Shown here: positions 24,570 to 35,164 of the stretch, piece after piece
Layout of the letters: the number at the start of each line of letters is the position of its first letter
Position numbering within the stretch: the first letter of the stretch is position 1
Origin: Spisula solida
Lineage: Eukaryota; Mollusca; Bivalvia; Venerida; Mactridae
Reading direction: 5' to 3'
DNA length: 64,000 nt
NCBI GenBank assembly: GCA_947247005.1
Contig: OX365952.1
Span: 51,502,722-51,566,721, forward strand
Translations under genes and position numbers: made by a program
The notes under the pieces: generated by a model
Seen by the model: only the letters and a program-made list of their open reading frames with translations
The model's database searches: none
Told to the model about the DNA's origin: nothing

Positions 24570-24665
24570 CTTTCAGTGGTTAAGTTCAGTTATGTGTTGG
24601 GCATTGTGCCGTGTAACTGTGGTTTGTGATGTTTTATGTTTTCCGTGTACGATTTTGTATAATCA
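24570..24665 (+). repeat. Family A repeat, ancestral insertion (copy 2)
   Basis: Short form: 'tatgtgttgggcattgtgcc', 'ttttatgttttccgtg'. Same position as 43565-43705 (copy 3) and 54625-54770 (copy 4), just before 'atgttacatgacgcc'. The 3' end is deleted here. Confidence 0.65.
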
Positions 24666-25351
24666 TGTTACATGACGCCAATATAAATGCAACATTTATT
24701 AATGACACACAAAAACCATTACATCATTTTCGTCCAAATATACTACGCTATGTAAACACAATGCTTCTCTCTGAAAGAAAGGAACATAACATAATTCTAC
24801 TTCTAACATTTATCTTCTGAAAGACGTCATTCTATGAAATTAGATACATGATTAAAATGCAATATGAAAATATAATTGTCTTTCTCGGCGATAAAACTAT
24901 AATCACTCGTACATCTAATTGTTCAATGTGCTTAATTAATTGCCACATTTAAAATAAATATAGTTTTAAGACTTGTTTTCATTAATTTTGTAGCTAATGG
25001 TTGTATCGAATACGAGCGTTATGCTCGATGTGGCGTGTGGTGGATTAACAAATATATATTTCAGAATTTTGACTGACTGTTTCAGAAATATTTTCCTAAA
25101 ACAACCATTGTCATAAATTGCCCTTTGATTTTTTACGTCTATTAACATTTTCATATTGCATGATTCATTACAAAGAGCATGCAATGATTTCTATATGCGT
25201 GGCCAATACGAATTGAGGACTTGCTGCATTAATTGACAGTATTCATTTTATGTGTAAGTTCTTTCTACAATGTAGTACTTTTCCTGGGTCGACGAGTTTC
25301 TTCAGTGTCACCGTCCATTAACTGCCACCCATAGCTCCATACGGCTGTGTT

Positions 25352-25735
25352 ACAACCCGTTTTGTAATAAAGTTGCAAAGTGTAATAATTATTACAAAAC
25401 GGGTTGAGAGCTTATTACACTTTGAAAAAATGTTTGCAACCCGTTTTGTAATAAAGTTGCAAAGTGTAATAATTATTACAAAACGGGTTGAGAGCTTATT
25501 ACACTTTGAAAAAATGTTTGCAACCCGTTTTGTAATAAAGTTGCAAAATGTAATAATTATTACAAAACGGGTTGAGAGCTTATTACACTTTGAAAAAATG
25601 TTTGCAACCCGTTTTGTAATAAAGTTGCAAAATGTAATAATTATTACAAAACGGGTTGAGAGCTTATTACACTTTGAAAAAATGTTTGCAACCCGTTTTG
25701 TAATAAAGTTGCAAAATGTAATAATTTTTTTAAGA
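25352..25735. repeat. 84-bp palindromic satellite array (~4.6 units)
   Basis: 'acccgttttgtaataaagtt' starts at 25355, 25439, 25523, 25607 and 25691, an exact 84-bp period. Each unit contains AACCCGTTTTGTAATAA and, after about 18 bases, its inverse TTATTACAAAACGGGTT. 'gtgtaata' and 'tattacac' form a second inverted pair. Because 84 is a multiple of 3, one frame stays open for 125 codons, but that is a by-product of the period. Inserted at 'ccatacggctgtgt', which is uninterrupted at 45227 in copy 3. Confidence 0.95.
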
Positions 25736-26745
25736 TCACCTCAAAAGTGAGGTATTCATTACAAAACGGGTTGAGAGAGTTATTACACCTTGAAAATAAC
25801 CTTGTAACCGGTTTCGTAATATATGTTCAAAATGTAATAAATTTTCAAAATGTAATAAATTTTTGAAATCACCTCAAAAGTGAGGTATTTATTACAAAAC
25901 AACAAAATAACTTTTCAACCCGTTTTGTAATAAATTTTCGAAATGTAATAATTTTTTGAAATCACCTCAAAAGTGAGGTATTCAATACAAAACGGGTTAA
26001 GAAGTGTTCTTTGCTTGGAAATGACCTTGCAACACGTTTTGTAATAATTTTTCGAAATGTAATATTTTTTTGAAATCACCTCGAAAGCGAGGTATTCATT
26101 ACAAAAAAGGGTTTTGAGGTGTTCTTTTGCTTGGATATGACATTGCAACCCGTTTTGTAATAATTTTTCGAAATTTAATAACTTTTTGAAATCACCTCAA
26201 AAGTGAGGTATTCATTACAAAAAAGGATTTTGAGGTGTTCTTTTGCTTGGAAATGACCTTGCAACCCTTTTGTTATAATTTTTCGAAATGTAATAAATTT
26301 TTGAAATCACCTCAAAAGTGAGGTATTTATTACAAAACGGGTTGAGAAGTGTTATTACACTTTGAAAATAACCATGCAACTCGTTTTGTAATAATTTTTC
26401 GAAATGTAATAAATTTTTGCAATCACCTCAAAAGTAGGGTATTTATTACAAAACGGGTTGAGAGCTTATTACACTTTGAAAAAATGTTTGCAACCCGTTT
26501 TGTAATAAAGTTGCAAAATGTAATAATTATTACAAAACGGGTTGAGAGCTTATTACACTTTGAAAAAATGTTTGCAACCCGTTTTGTAATAAAGTTGCAA
26601 AATGTAATAAATTTTAGAAATCACCTCAAATGTGAGGTATTTATTACAAAACGGGTTGAGAAGTGTTATTAAACTTTTTAATAAAGTTGCAAAATGTAAT
26701 AATTTTTTGAAATGTGTTAAATTTTCAAAATGTAACATATTTTCT
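25736..26745. repeat. ~115-bp satellite units with a 16-nt hairpin
   Basis: Units share the ACCCGTTTTGTAAT/ATTACAAAACGGGT palindrome with the 84-bp array but carry the extra hairpin ACCTCAAAAGTGAGGT, seen at 25738, 25871, 25964, 26194 and 26309, with variants at 26078, 26425 and 26623. Typical spacing is 114-116 bp. The last interval is 198, roughly 115+84, because an 84-type unit is interposed at about 26465-26600. The variant at 26078-26093 (ACCTCGAAAGCGAGGT) changes both members of one base pair. Confidence 0.9.
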
Positions 26746-28135
26746 GCTCTTCGTCCATGATTTGACATTTAACAATTACCGGATGTCATTGAATTGAAAT
26801 TTGATATTGGTATTCTAAACATCTAGATTGACATTGGAAGAAACATTACTTTTTAAGAAAAAAATATAGCGGAAAACTTTGGGGCCTTGTCGTAAGCGAA
26901 AACAAGCCGATTTACGCACTGCAACTCTTTCGATCAAATGTTCCCTTCTGTTCATTTCACCCCACGGTAAAACGTTGTGAATGTCAAATATCACGAAATT
27001 TAGTATTTTTTGTGTTATCCTCTCTTAATGGTCGTATGCTTCTTAGAAAATACATGCCATGTTTTTAAATTTGATTTTATGTGAAGCTCAAATGTATTGT
27101 TTTACACTAATACTTATATAAGTGTCGGGTGGCCATCATTATACTATAACATTTGCGGCTAGCGCGTAACCAACAGAAACCGCCGAATATCCAATTAGTA
27201 TACGTATAGCCAAGAAGTAAAGCTCAACATACAAGTATACTGATGTGTATTTTATGAAATGTTTACAATAACAATTGTTTGCTAATAAAACATGCTCAAA
27301 ACGGCAGTAATAAATTAATGTAAAGTACGGAAAATTTGACGTGATTCTCAATTTAACAGCTGATAAAATGACTATATTTATAACTCCGGTGGTATGTTTT
27401 CATAAGCGTGAAAAAACCCGAAGACGCTCGGTGTATACTACCAACACAAATTTTAAGGACCAATATTGCACGATTTGTTCGCGAAAATTGATATATTCAG
27501 CGCGACGGACCCTGTTATATGCAGGGATTTCCGGGACTTTTCGAATAAGATCCGTTGCTCTACCGTCCTTCTAAATGTCATACCGGTATGCCGCACACCA
27601 CGGTGAACACTGGCCGGTAAAGAACGGCAAAGCCCCGTTTCGTACCGATGGAGACAGGCATAGAAACGGTATGAGCCAGTTACAATCCAGGAACTGAGGC
27701 TTGAGAATAAGGCGTTCTACAGAAATTCCTTTAACCTGTATTCAGAATACCACATGAACTATTTCAAATAACAGTACATCTAAACTCCAGAGGAGATACT
27801 TGATACATCATTGATAATACATTCTCTATCCAGATTCATATTAAGGTTTACAGCAGCCAGAAGGTTCCTACATCTGAACACAGGTGGAGAATATAAGAGC
27901 CTTTTAGAGCAATAGTTGTATGTATTCAAAATCTGCTGAACTCCTGAAATATGAAAAAAAACATTTGCATACAAATTATATAAGCAAGATAAACTTAACT
28001 GAATCAAGTGTGGAACATACAGAACAAACTACAGAATGATTTGATGGTTCCTGCAAAATTCTCTCACCAAAATTCAAGGACTATCCCAGGATTTTTTCAA
28101 GACAAACTATGTATTTTCAAGGCATTTTCTCAACA
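26746..28135. other. Non-duplicated spacer, slightly GC-richer around 27340-27700
   Basis: Not matched elsewhere in the window. Short frames only (longest about 77 codons at 27341-27574), none recognisable. A possible tRNA relic lies at 27520-27580. Confidence 0.4.
27520..27580 (-). other. Possible tRNA/SINE relic
   Basis: On the minus strand 'ggtagagcaacggatcttat' followed by 'cgaaaagtcccgg' resembles the D-arm to variable-arm part of a tRNA, but no B box follows. Weak evidence. Confidence 0.25.
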
Positions 28136-28639
28136 CCTGGTACAGACATTAGAACCATAATACAAGCTGAATGAAATCCAATACAGACGTCATTTATTTT
28201 GTGCTATGAAAAAAGTGCGAAACCAGCATGGGCGTTGATCCTATATTATTATTCGTGTCAACTTGTCATAAGATCACAACATTGGCAGACTCTTGTACTA
28301 TTGGAGTGTAAAGAATTTCATGCTCCTTAATCAGCTAACACAAATATATTTTATTCTGTTCGCAACGAATGAAAGCCTGTACAGGTTACTTTAGATAATA
28401 TTAGACACGCTGGTTATTTTATACGAGTATAAAAGGTTTTCTAATTTGTCCACCAAGTGTGAATGATCTACTATGGACAGCTCCAGTCATCCAAGAAATA
28501 AACAGCCAGCCAGCTAGCCAGAAAGCAATAGTTCGATTTGATATCAAATGACCGTATTAAATAGTGTTCATGAATACCATGTGCCATGTGACAGCACGAC
28601 TCTCCGTTAACTGTTTAGGACTTCAGACATTGCAGCCAT

Positions 28640-28832
28640 TTTACTGTTGAAACTAGGTCATTCAACTTTGGCATTCAGAATTTTAATTGCTGAAACTAAT
28701 TCATTCAGCTTTTTGACAGCTTGAACTTGGGCGGATCATATCTCGTTCGGTTGTGTGTTGGGCATTGGGTCTTGTATGTTTTCATGTTTTCTGTGTTCGG
28801 CTGCCTTCCCGTCCGACTTAATATTATCTTTT
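28640..28832 (+). repeat. Family A repeat, extended form
   Basis: Contains 'aactaggtcattcaactttg', 'gattgctgaaactaattc', 'cagctttttgacagcttgaa', 'tgttgggcattgggtc' and ends 'gccttcccgtccgacttaat'. Lies in the copy 2 counterpart of 46250-46310, where copy 3 has an independently placed family A. Confidence 0.7.
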
Positions 28833-28924
28833 TCTAAACTCACTTCATGCCCAACCGTAATGGGAACCAGTGATAGACAGGCAACCTAAACACGAGATTA
28901 TTTTAGACGAAGGCACACCATTTA

Positions 28925-29531
28925 GGCGGCACTATACAGTAGATTAGAGTCTCGGTGAACTGTCCGCTGACTACAAATACAATTTGATGTCCCAAAAATT
29001 CCTCACAGCAGCCTGAAGCAAATTAATATCATTTGTATTAACTAGGCATTAGAAAAAAAAGTATCTTCCAATAAATACATCACTGTTTGAAAACAGGCCT
29101 TATGGAACTATGGGTCATTATCGGTCGGAAAATGATGCTGAAAATGGCCAATTCGGGAACTGTTCAGACTACCACAGAAAATTACTCGCCAATACTAGGG
29201 CGATACACTGCACAGATTCTTGAAGCTCATTCATTAGGCAATCAAAATCCAATGAGCTATATAGCTATATAGCTATATAGCTGTCCGCCAGCACTTTTTG
29301 GAGTAAAATGGCAAAATTAAAACCCATTTTTACTCAATATTTCCAAAAGCTTCAATCAGGGTCACTTGAACGCTTGTCAAAATTTTACAAAATTATTAAA
29401 ATCCAGCCTTAAAACCATTCTCCATAAATTATTTACGGTCCAAAAAGCTCTTAAAAATCTTGTATCTACTAAAATGTTCAATTTCTACCCGGCCAAAAAC
29501 ATGCAAAGCTAGCTTACTGTTAAGTGCCGCC
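28925..29531. mobile_element. 607-bp PIF/Harbinger-like MITE with TTA duplication
   Basis: Ends GGCGGCACTATACAGTAG and, inverted, GGCGGCACTTAACAGTAA. Flanked by TTA at 28922-28924 and 29532-29534. Copy 4 has the empty site 'accatTTAgcccc' (about 57929). A 3-bp TTA duplication is typical of PIF/Harbinger. No transposase frame. It contains a run of 'ctatatag' palindromes at 29256-29282. Confidence 0.85.
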
Positions 29532-29878
29532 TTAGCACCCTCCTCTTCAGTTGTCATACATGTAAAGTGTCGTAACTATGCTAACATACCACCATATTGT
29601 ATATGAAATAAATCACCACTATTCTATTATCATGCATAAAATGCAATTTCAATACAAAAATTACTAACATTTTAACTGCTTTAATAATTGTTAAAAGTTT
29701 TTCTTTGAACTTTGAAATTGTTTTCTCCATTGATTGTATGATAAATTATCTGTTGGTAATATTGTTACAAAATAAATTAGAATCAACTAAATAAGAATCA
29801 TTTCTAGTGCAAAATAAATGTGAACGCTAAAAATATGCCGATCCAGAACAAAACAATATCAATTTATCTTTCCAAATA

Positions 29879-30798
29879 CGAGGGGTGTTCGATATGTATT
29901 GTCCTTAGGGTCACAAATAAGAAACTTCGTTGATATCTTTAAATCTTTTTACATTTCTGGAACCATCAAGATTTCCGGAATATTTCGTGAAAAAAATCAA
30001 TAAAATTTAAATACCGGAATGTTGTTTCTGTTGTCTTTTCAAAGGTCTAGTAATAGACACTGCGATGTTTTGCGAATAACTGTCGATTAAAACTTCCTTT
30101 CGGGAAATATTCTTATTCCACAACTATCATACCGTAAATATTGTAAATTCCTTTGATAAAAACATGATTTGCTGTACTTGATTGCCATTTTTAACAAAAT
30201 AAGTGCATTTCAAAGTCGCGAAAATAAGTGTCAAAATTAGTCAAAAAAGCATGCTATTTTTCATTGACAATTTTCGATTAGTTTTATTGATTGGAATTTC
30301 ACATATCATACATGTATGTAAGCCGTAGACCATCAACATTGATTTCTGGAAAGAATTTGCGATCAAAATACAATTGATATGAAGTTATTGGTGCGTGAAA
30401 CAACAAGCATCATTTCGTATAAATAAGAGTGATCTCTCTTGTTTTGACCGTCTTACTCGTAGACAACAAATAATTTCATTTTGATTTAAAGTTCTAATGG
30501 AATATTAGGATCCAGTTATTGTATCGTATGTTGCAGTGTAACGAATACTGACATTTACTTTTCTAAACAGCTACTGCAAAGATAACACAAATTTAGCTTA
30601 AAATGAACATTAGGCCAGTGTACTTGAGCATACCCTCTTCTAAGTTCAATAAATTATTAAATTGTTGACGAAAGGCTATGTAATTTCCTAGATATAGAAT
30701 AGAAACATACAACTTTTAGACAGTAATCGTAGAATCCTTTTAAATAGTGTGATAGAAAAATGCAACCGACAGTGACAATACATATCGAACACCCCTCG
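29879..30798. mobile_element. 920-bp mariner-like MITE with TA duplication
   Basis: 25-bp perfect TIRs beginning CGAGGGGTGTTCGATATG, at 29879-29903 and 30774-30798, flanked by TA on each side (29877-29878, 30799-30800). Copy 4 shows the empty site at about 58282-58300: 'tttccaaaTAcattgacatg' against 'tttccaaaTA[element]TAcattggcatg' here. The CGAGGGG-type end and TA target are typical of mariner. At 920 bp with no long frame it is a non-autonomous deletion derivative. Confidence 0.9.
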
Positions 30799-30936
30799 TA
30801 CATTGGCATGATATGTTTTGTCGCAATAGTCTGAGGAGAAGGTGGGGTTGGTAGAGTTCTTAAATGAATAGATGACATGTTTTGTTTTATACTTTATTTT
30901 AGCAAACACTGTGAAAATATTCTGTTCCATGTACGA

Positions 30937-31724
30937 GAGGTGCCCCACTTATATTTGAACAGTATTGCACAACCGATATTTTCATGCTGACACGCTATAA
31001 TCGAAATATTTCTATTCAGATTGGTATATTATTGTATGGAGTAACATATAAGCTCGTTGTTTTTTAATATTTTTTCGCTTTTTGATATTGATGATGTTAA
31101 CTTTGATTGAGTCTAATCAATGCTCCTTTATCCTTAAGATTCCAAAGTCTATGGATACAGGATTGTTAGACTTCGCCATTTGCTATGCTGGTGTAATATA
31201 CTTGAAATTCGTGTTCTTGAGGTACCGAATGGTGTGATTGTGGTGGGGTATGCAGCGGAGTCTTGACTATAACACCATGTTCTAGGCAGTGTCACCAGGA
31301 AAGAGATGTGGCAAACATTTTGTACGTAAACGTTTAAACGTTCGGAACATAGTACTGTGCTCTATTTTTTCCTTTTGAAGAATAAATATGATTTCCATTT
31401 TATTTATTGTAACTACATTTAACAACAGCACATGTAATGTAACCGGCCGCGATCTCATGTAGCTTAACGAATGTCAATTTCTTGGTAGTCTCATATTTAT
31501 TTATCAAATAGCAGTCAGCTGCTCCTTTACCAAAAATATTTCAATGATGAAGCATGGTCTTATCAGAAGTGGCAAATGTATCGAAATTACCGTTCCGTTT
31601 TAGCATATACGATAGGTTAAAGGCGATTGTCTCCCTTTTATTTTTTTGTATTTTGCTGATAACACCGAAATTGTTCGGAGTTTGGAATTGATTTTCGAAA
31701 TTACTTGACTTTTAGTTCATATGG
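30937..31724. mobile_element. One-ended mariner-like TIR and unmatched sequence
   Basis: At 'catgTA' the sequence diverges from copy 3 ('catgTAtagg', about 47006) into CGAGAGGTGCCCCACTTAT, which resembles a mariner end. No inverse partner was found before 31725, where the next unit begins, so the other end is probably lost. The remaining sequence has no recognised feature. Confidence 0.4.
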
Positions 31725-32084
31725 ATACTATCTTACACAAGATACACTAGGTATTTCATCCAGCCTTTGAACAGTTATTATGGCTTATGACGTCACTTTT
31801 TACCGTTACACGAAACATCCCTTCAGACAGTGACTACAACATATAGACGGTATACCAACATCGGCACAAAACTTTCCGTTTTGGTGTATGTATGTAGTGT
31901 GTTCAGTAAAAATAACATGGTAAAATATATGAAAGTACATGTATTTTCATTGTTATACTTTGTATGAGCGGAATCTCGGAATAAAGCGTGTTAGAGTATT
32001 AGCAATTTAGAATACTATCAGATGAAGAGATAAGTCTAGTATAGTGTGACATCATAGAAGTGGTCTTCTTACACTTATTGCCAC

Positions 32085-32205
32085 GTCATATCTCAAATAC
32101 ATGTAATGTCGTTAAAAATCTGAAGAAGCCTTCTGGTCGAAACGTTGCGATCGAATGAATATACATTTAATGTTATTTTTGTTTGGTGATTATATTATAT
32201 TTTTG
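32085..32205 (+). mobile_element. Penelope-like element terminal fragment (degenerate hammerhead-like)
   Basis: Copy 2 at 10775-10790 lacks about 110 bases present here. The insert has CTGAAGAAGCCTTCTGGTCGAAAC at about 32120-32143, a layout recalling the CUGANGA...GAAA hammerhead core found at the ends of Penelope-like elements. Stem II would be only GCC/GGU and its closing pair is A-C, so cleavage activity is doubtful. No reverse transcriptase or GIY-YIG sequence adjoins it. Confidence 0.5.
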
Positions 32206-32941
32206 AAATAATTTCGTTAAAACTATGATTTTTAAAACAATGCGCTGGTAACTGACGTCGGTCACCCAATACACGATGCTTTAAAGCTATCGCCAAAACA
32301 GGAGACATTGCATCTCGTAGTCAAATCGACAGATTAGAATGTTAACGGAATGTGCTGAGACATTTGACAGATGACCGAGAATGTGTCTAGACAATGTAAT
32401 TTTTTAAAGATATTAAAAGTCAAAGTATAACCAGATTACGACATGTAATACTAACTGTAACACATCTATCCGTCTAAGAGTTAGACAACATTACGTACAG
32501 ATTGACGGTTGTAGGCTTCCAACTTTGGGCCGGTGGTGTTTAATACAACAAACCCTTCATTTGTGATGTAATTAGTGTTCGATCATTGTTTGTTTTACAG
32601 AAATATCTGCAAATTTTAATTCTCCTTGTATCGGTAACCTTGAAGTTTACGAAATGATCTAGAGATAAGTATACAATGTAAAACTAAATCGTGAGACACA
32701 GCTACTGGACTAGGCGAATCAATTTGTTTAAGTATTTTTCCAATAAATTATTTCATAATTATTGTGTAATGATCAGAATAGTATACTAATGAATGTATTA
32801 AAGCTTAAGCGGTAATTTTGCACGTTTGCTTTTTACCGGGTTTGAATATATAATCACCAACAGCGGTGATGTTGAGTGTTAGCAACATCATTTATTTAAT
32901 ATCTATTAATCTATCTATATATTGAAATATATTCATCTTAC

Positions 32942-33262
32942 TAGGCATTTCAGCTTGTTGACAGCTTGGACTTGGGACTTGGACTTTCGACATTTGGACT
33001 GTTTGGGACTTAGGACTTTCGACATTTGGACTGCTGGGACTTGGGACTTGGACTTTCGACATTTGGACTGCTGGGACTTGGGACTTGGAATTTCAACTTT
33101 TTGACAGCTGAAACGTGGGACTTTTAGCAGTTTAGTTCATTTTCTTGTTCAGTTTATTGTTGGGCAGTGTACCGTGTAATTGTGATATGTCATGTTTTTT
33201 ATGTTTGCTGTGCTCGGCTGTTTAAGATAAATGCTAACTTTCCTGTCCGATGTTCTATAATA
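32942..33262 (+). repeat. Family A repeat with internal tandem expansion
   Basis: Between 'cagcttgttgacagcttgga' and 'tgttgggcagtgtacc' a ~36-45-bp motif, 'gggacttggactttcgacat' plus 'ttggactgct', repeats three to four times (32960-33100). Absent from copy 2 at 11455. It ends 'tttcctgtccgatgttct'. Confidence 0.8.
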
Positions 33263-33799
33263 AGTGTACAGTCGGTTGAACTGACGCATTTCTGAAGATA
33301 TAACACAGAAGGCGTGAATATATAATCGTCAACAGCATTATTAATAGGTATACCTGACATCACAGGATTAAATTAATGTATAAAGTATGTTCATCTAAAA
33401 TTGGTAAAATAAGAAGTTAAGTGACATATTGTCCACTTGCGATTCAATTATTAGGTGTTAAATGTACAATCGGGTGGACGGACATGTCTGAAACGATACT
33501 TTAACTGGGTACTTGATTTATATTGTTATTCAGTTCTAGAATAATGTATTACCAAAGAAACATAAGTGGATGTCATCAATTACTAGAGCCTCTTAATAGA
33601 AATTACATTCCGGTAACTGACCTTAAAGTAGTTCTTATACATTGATATAGTGCGTCCCTATCAGTAATTGTTGGATATGGATTCTCGTTACCGACATCGA
33701 GTTATTCAGCTGTTTAATTTTAAACTTTGTGATACAGTTAAATTTCTACTGTTTAGGATTTCTGACAGCAAACATTAGGTATTGAAGCCGTTTTACTGA

Positions 33800-34035
33800 T
33801 GAACTTTTGGAACTGGGTCCTTCATGTAGGATATTCAGCTTTTTGATTGCTGAAACTAATTCATTCTACTTGGACTTGGGCGATCTTTCGTTGGGCATTG
33901 TGCCTTGTATGTGTTTTATGTTTTCTGTGCTCGGTTGGTTCAGTTTGGCATTGTGCCTTGTGTGGTTGTTATGTTTTCTGTGCTCGACTGGATAAGTTGA
34001 GTGCTGCCTTCCCTGTCTGACTTAATATTATCTTT
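33800..34035 (+). repeat. Family A repeat, extended form (copy 3)
   Basis: Orthologous to 12245-12460. The segment 'tttggcattgtgccttgtgt...tgtgctcg' is duplicated within it, so this form has two internal half-units. Confidence 0.75.
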
Positions 34036-34567
34036 TTCATACGAAAAGTAAACAAACATTCCACAAGCACCTTCCAACAAACGTGAAGATATATAACATA
34101 TCCATCATATGTGCCCGAAAACGTTGAATATTAAACGTCGCACGTTAGCATCTTGTATAGAAGAAACGAAATTCTATAGTTGGGCGAGTGTAATTGGTCA
34201 ATACATTCCGAAGACAATCTTACTAGCTGTTATAAAAATACCAAGGTTAGGAATGCTTTAATACACACATACGGTACTTAAAATCGAGTTGTATGGACTT
34301 GCCATATGATAAATTCATTATTTTGTTGTAAAGTCCCAGCTTTATATAACCAGTTCCATAGATATAGACATTATATATTTGTTCATACACTGAAACGTTA
34401 AACACTGTTATGTCAAAATACATTAAAATACAAATTTCGACAATGGGCTTAAATAGTTAACCTTTATTAAATGCTATATTTTATATGTCTCTAATATTTA
34501 CACTTCGAGTACAGATAACTACAGTACCTTGTCACAAACTGGTAATAATTGGTTTTGAAACGTGAAT

Positions 34568-34747
34568 TAGAGCATTTTGATTGCTGAAACTATTTCAATC
34601 AGCTTTTAACAGCTGGGACTACGGCGGATCATTTTCTCGTTCGGTGTTTAGTGTGTTGGTCATCGTGCCTTGTATGTTTTTGTTTTCTGTGCTCTACTGG
34701 TTGAGTTGAGTGCTGACTTTCCCTCTCCAACTTAATATTATCATTGG
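34568..34747 (+). repeat. Family A repeat specific to copy 3
   Basis: Interrupts the region matching 560-690 of copy 1 and 12980-13080 of copy 2, both continuous there. Contains 'gattgctgaaactatttcaa' and 'gttgagtgctgactttccct'. Confidence 0.75.
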
Positions 34748-35150
34748 AAAGCTAAATAGTTTGAATACATAATACATGTTCAAACCTTTATATTAACAAT
34801 TGATATGGAAGCGTTTTATTTCGCTTCGGACATTTGGTGATCGCAATGTATACCTACCAATTCATGTATTACGAAATTACGAATTCCATTGCTTACTTGA
34901 ATGCAACTTATATGACAATCTTCGAAAAATATAAATTTATTGTGTAGTTTCTTATAATATTACCACCTATGATGTAATCAAAATGGTGTAAACGTGGTAA
35001 TAGAATAGAATTTCAATAAAAGAAACAACATACCAACTAAATCAAGTTCAAGCAATTTGAAGTTTGATGTTTTGTTTCAAGCTCACTTAGAAAAGCAGAC
35101 GTTGACGTTGCAATAGGTATTTCAAGAACGAGGTCAGAGGAGAATTATTG

Positions 35151-35164
35151 GTAACCAGGGAAAC
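35151..35164 (+). promoter_or_regulatory. RFX X-box-like motif, copy 3
   Basis: GTAACCAGGGAAAC, identical to the copy 2 motif, in the conserved block that ends 'cgtccggtaaattacatgtc'. Confidence 0.45.

Larger units (their letters stand above)
16385..25351 (+). repeat. Segmental duplication, copy 2, main part
   Basis: Continues the unit from the X-box block (16780-16930) through landmarks near 18300, 18848, 19185, 19522, 20885, 21125, 22300, 22595, 22926, 23400, 24672, 25002 and 25155-25330. Each has counterparts in copy 3 (35190 to 45240) and copy 4 (48755 to 56220). Insertions peculiar to this copy are 19606-20735, about 23690-24520 and the satellite starting at 25352. Confidence 0.8.
28136..30936 (+). 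repeat. Segmental duplication, copy 2, last part
   Basis: Matches 45600-47000 (copy 3) and 57300-58430 (copy 4): 'cattagaaccataatac', 'gcgttgatcc', 'gtgaatgatctactatgga', 'aagtagaatcaactaaa' and 'aagccgatccagaacaaaac'. Interrupted by a family A copy and two TIR elements, each absent from at least one other copy. Confidence 0.75.

Noticed and set aside
25373..25750. A 125-codon frame with a perfect 28-residue repeat
   Set aside because: It is the 84-bp palindromic satellite read in a frame divisible by three; inverted repeats and lack of any exon context explain it better than a repeat protein.
25352..26745. CRISPR-like regularly spaced repeats
   Set aside because: The spacers are themselves repeated and the sequence is eukaryotic; it is a satellite.
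27522..27546. Two adjacent NF-kB-like sites (GGGATTTCCG, GGGACTTTTC)
   Set aside because: The stretch resembles the reverse complement of a tRNA/SINE relic, and neither site is a full consensus match.
32922..33104. Short Trp/Asp-rich repeat frame
   Set aside because: Produced by the internal tandem expansion of a family A repeat.
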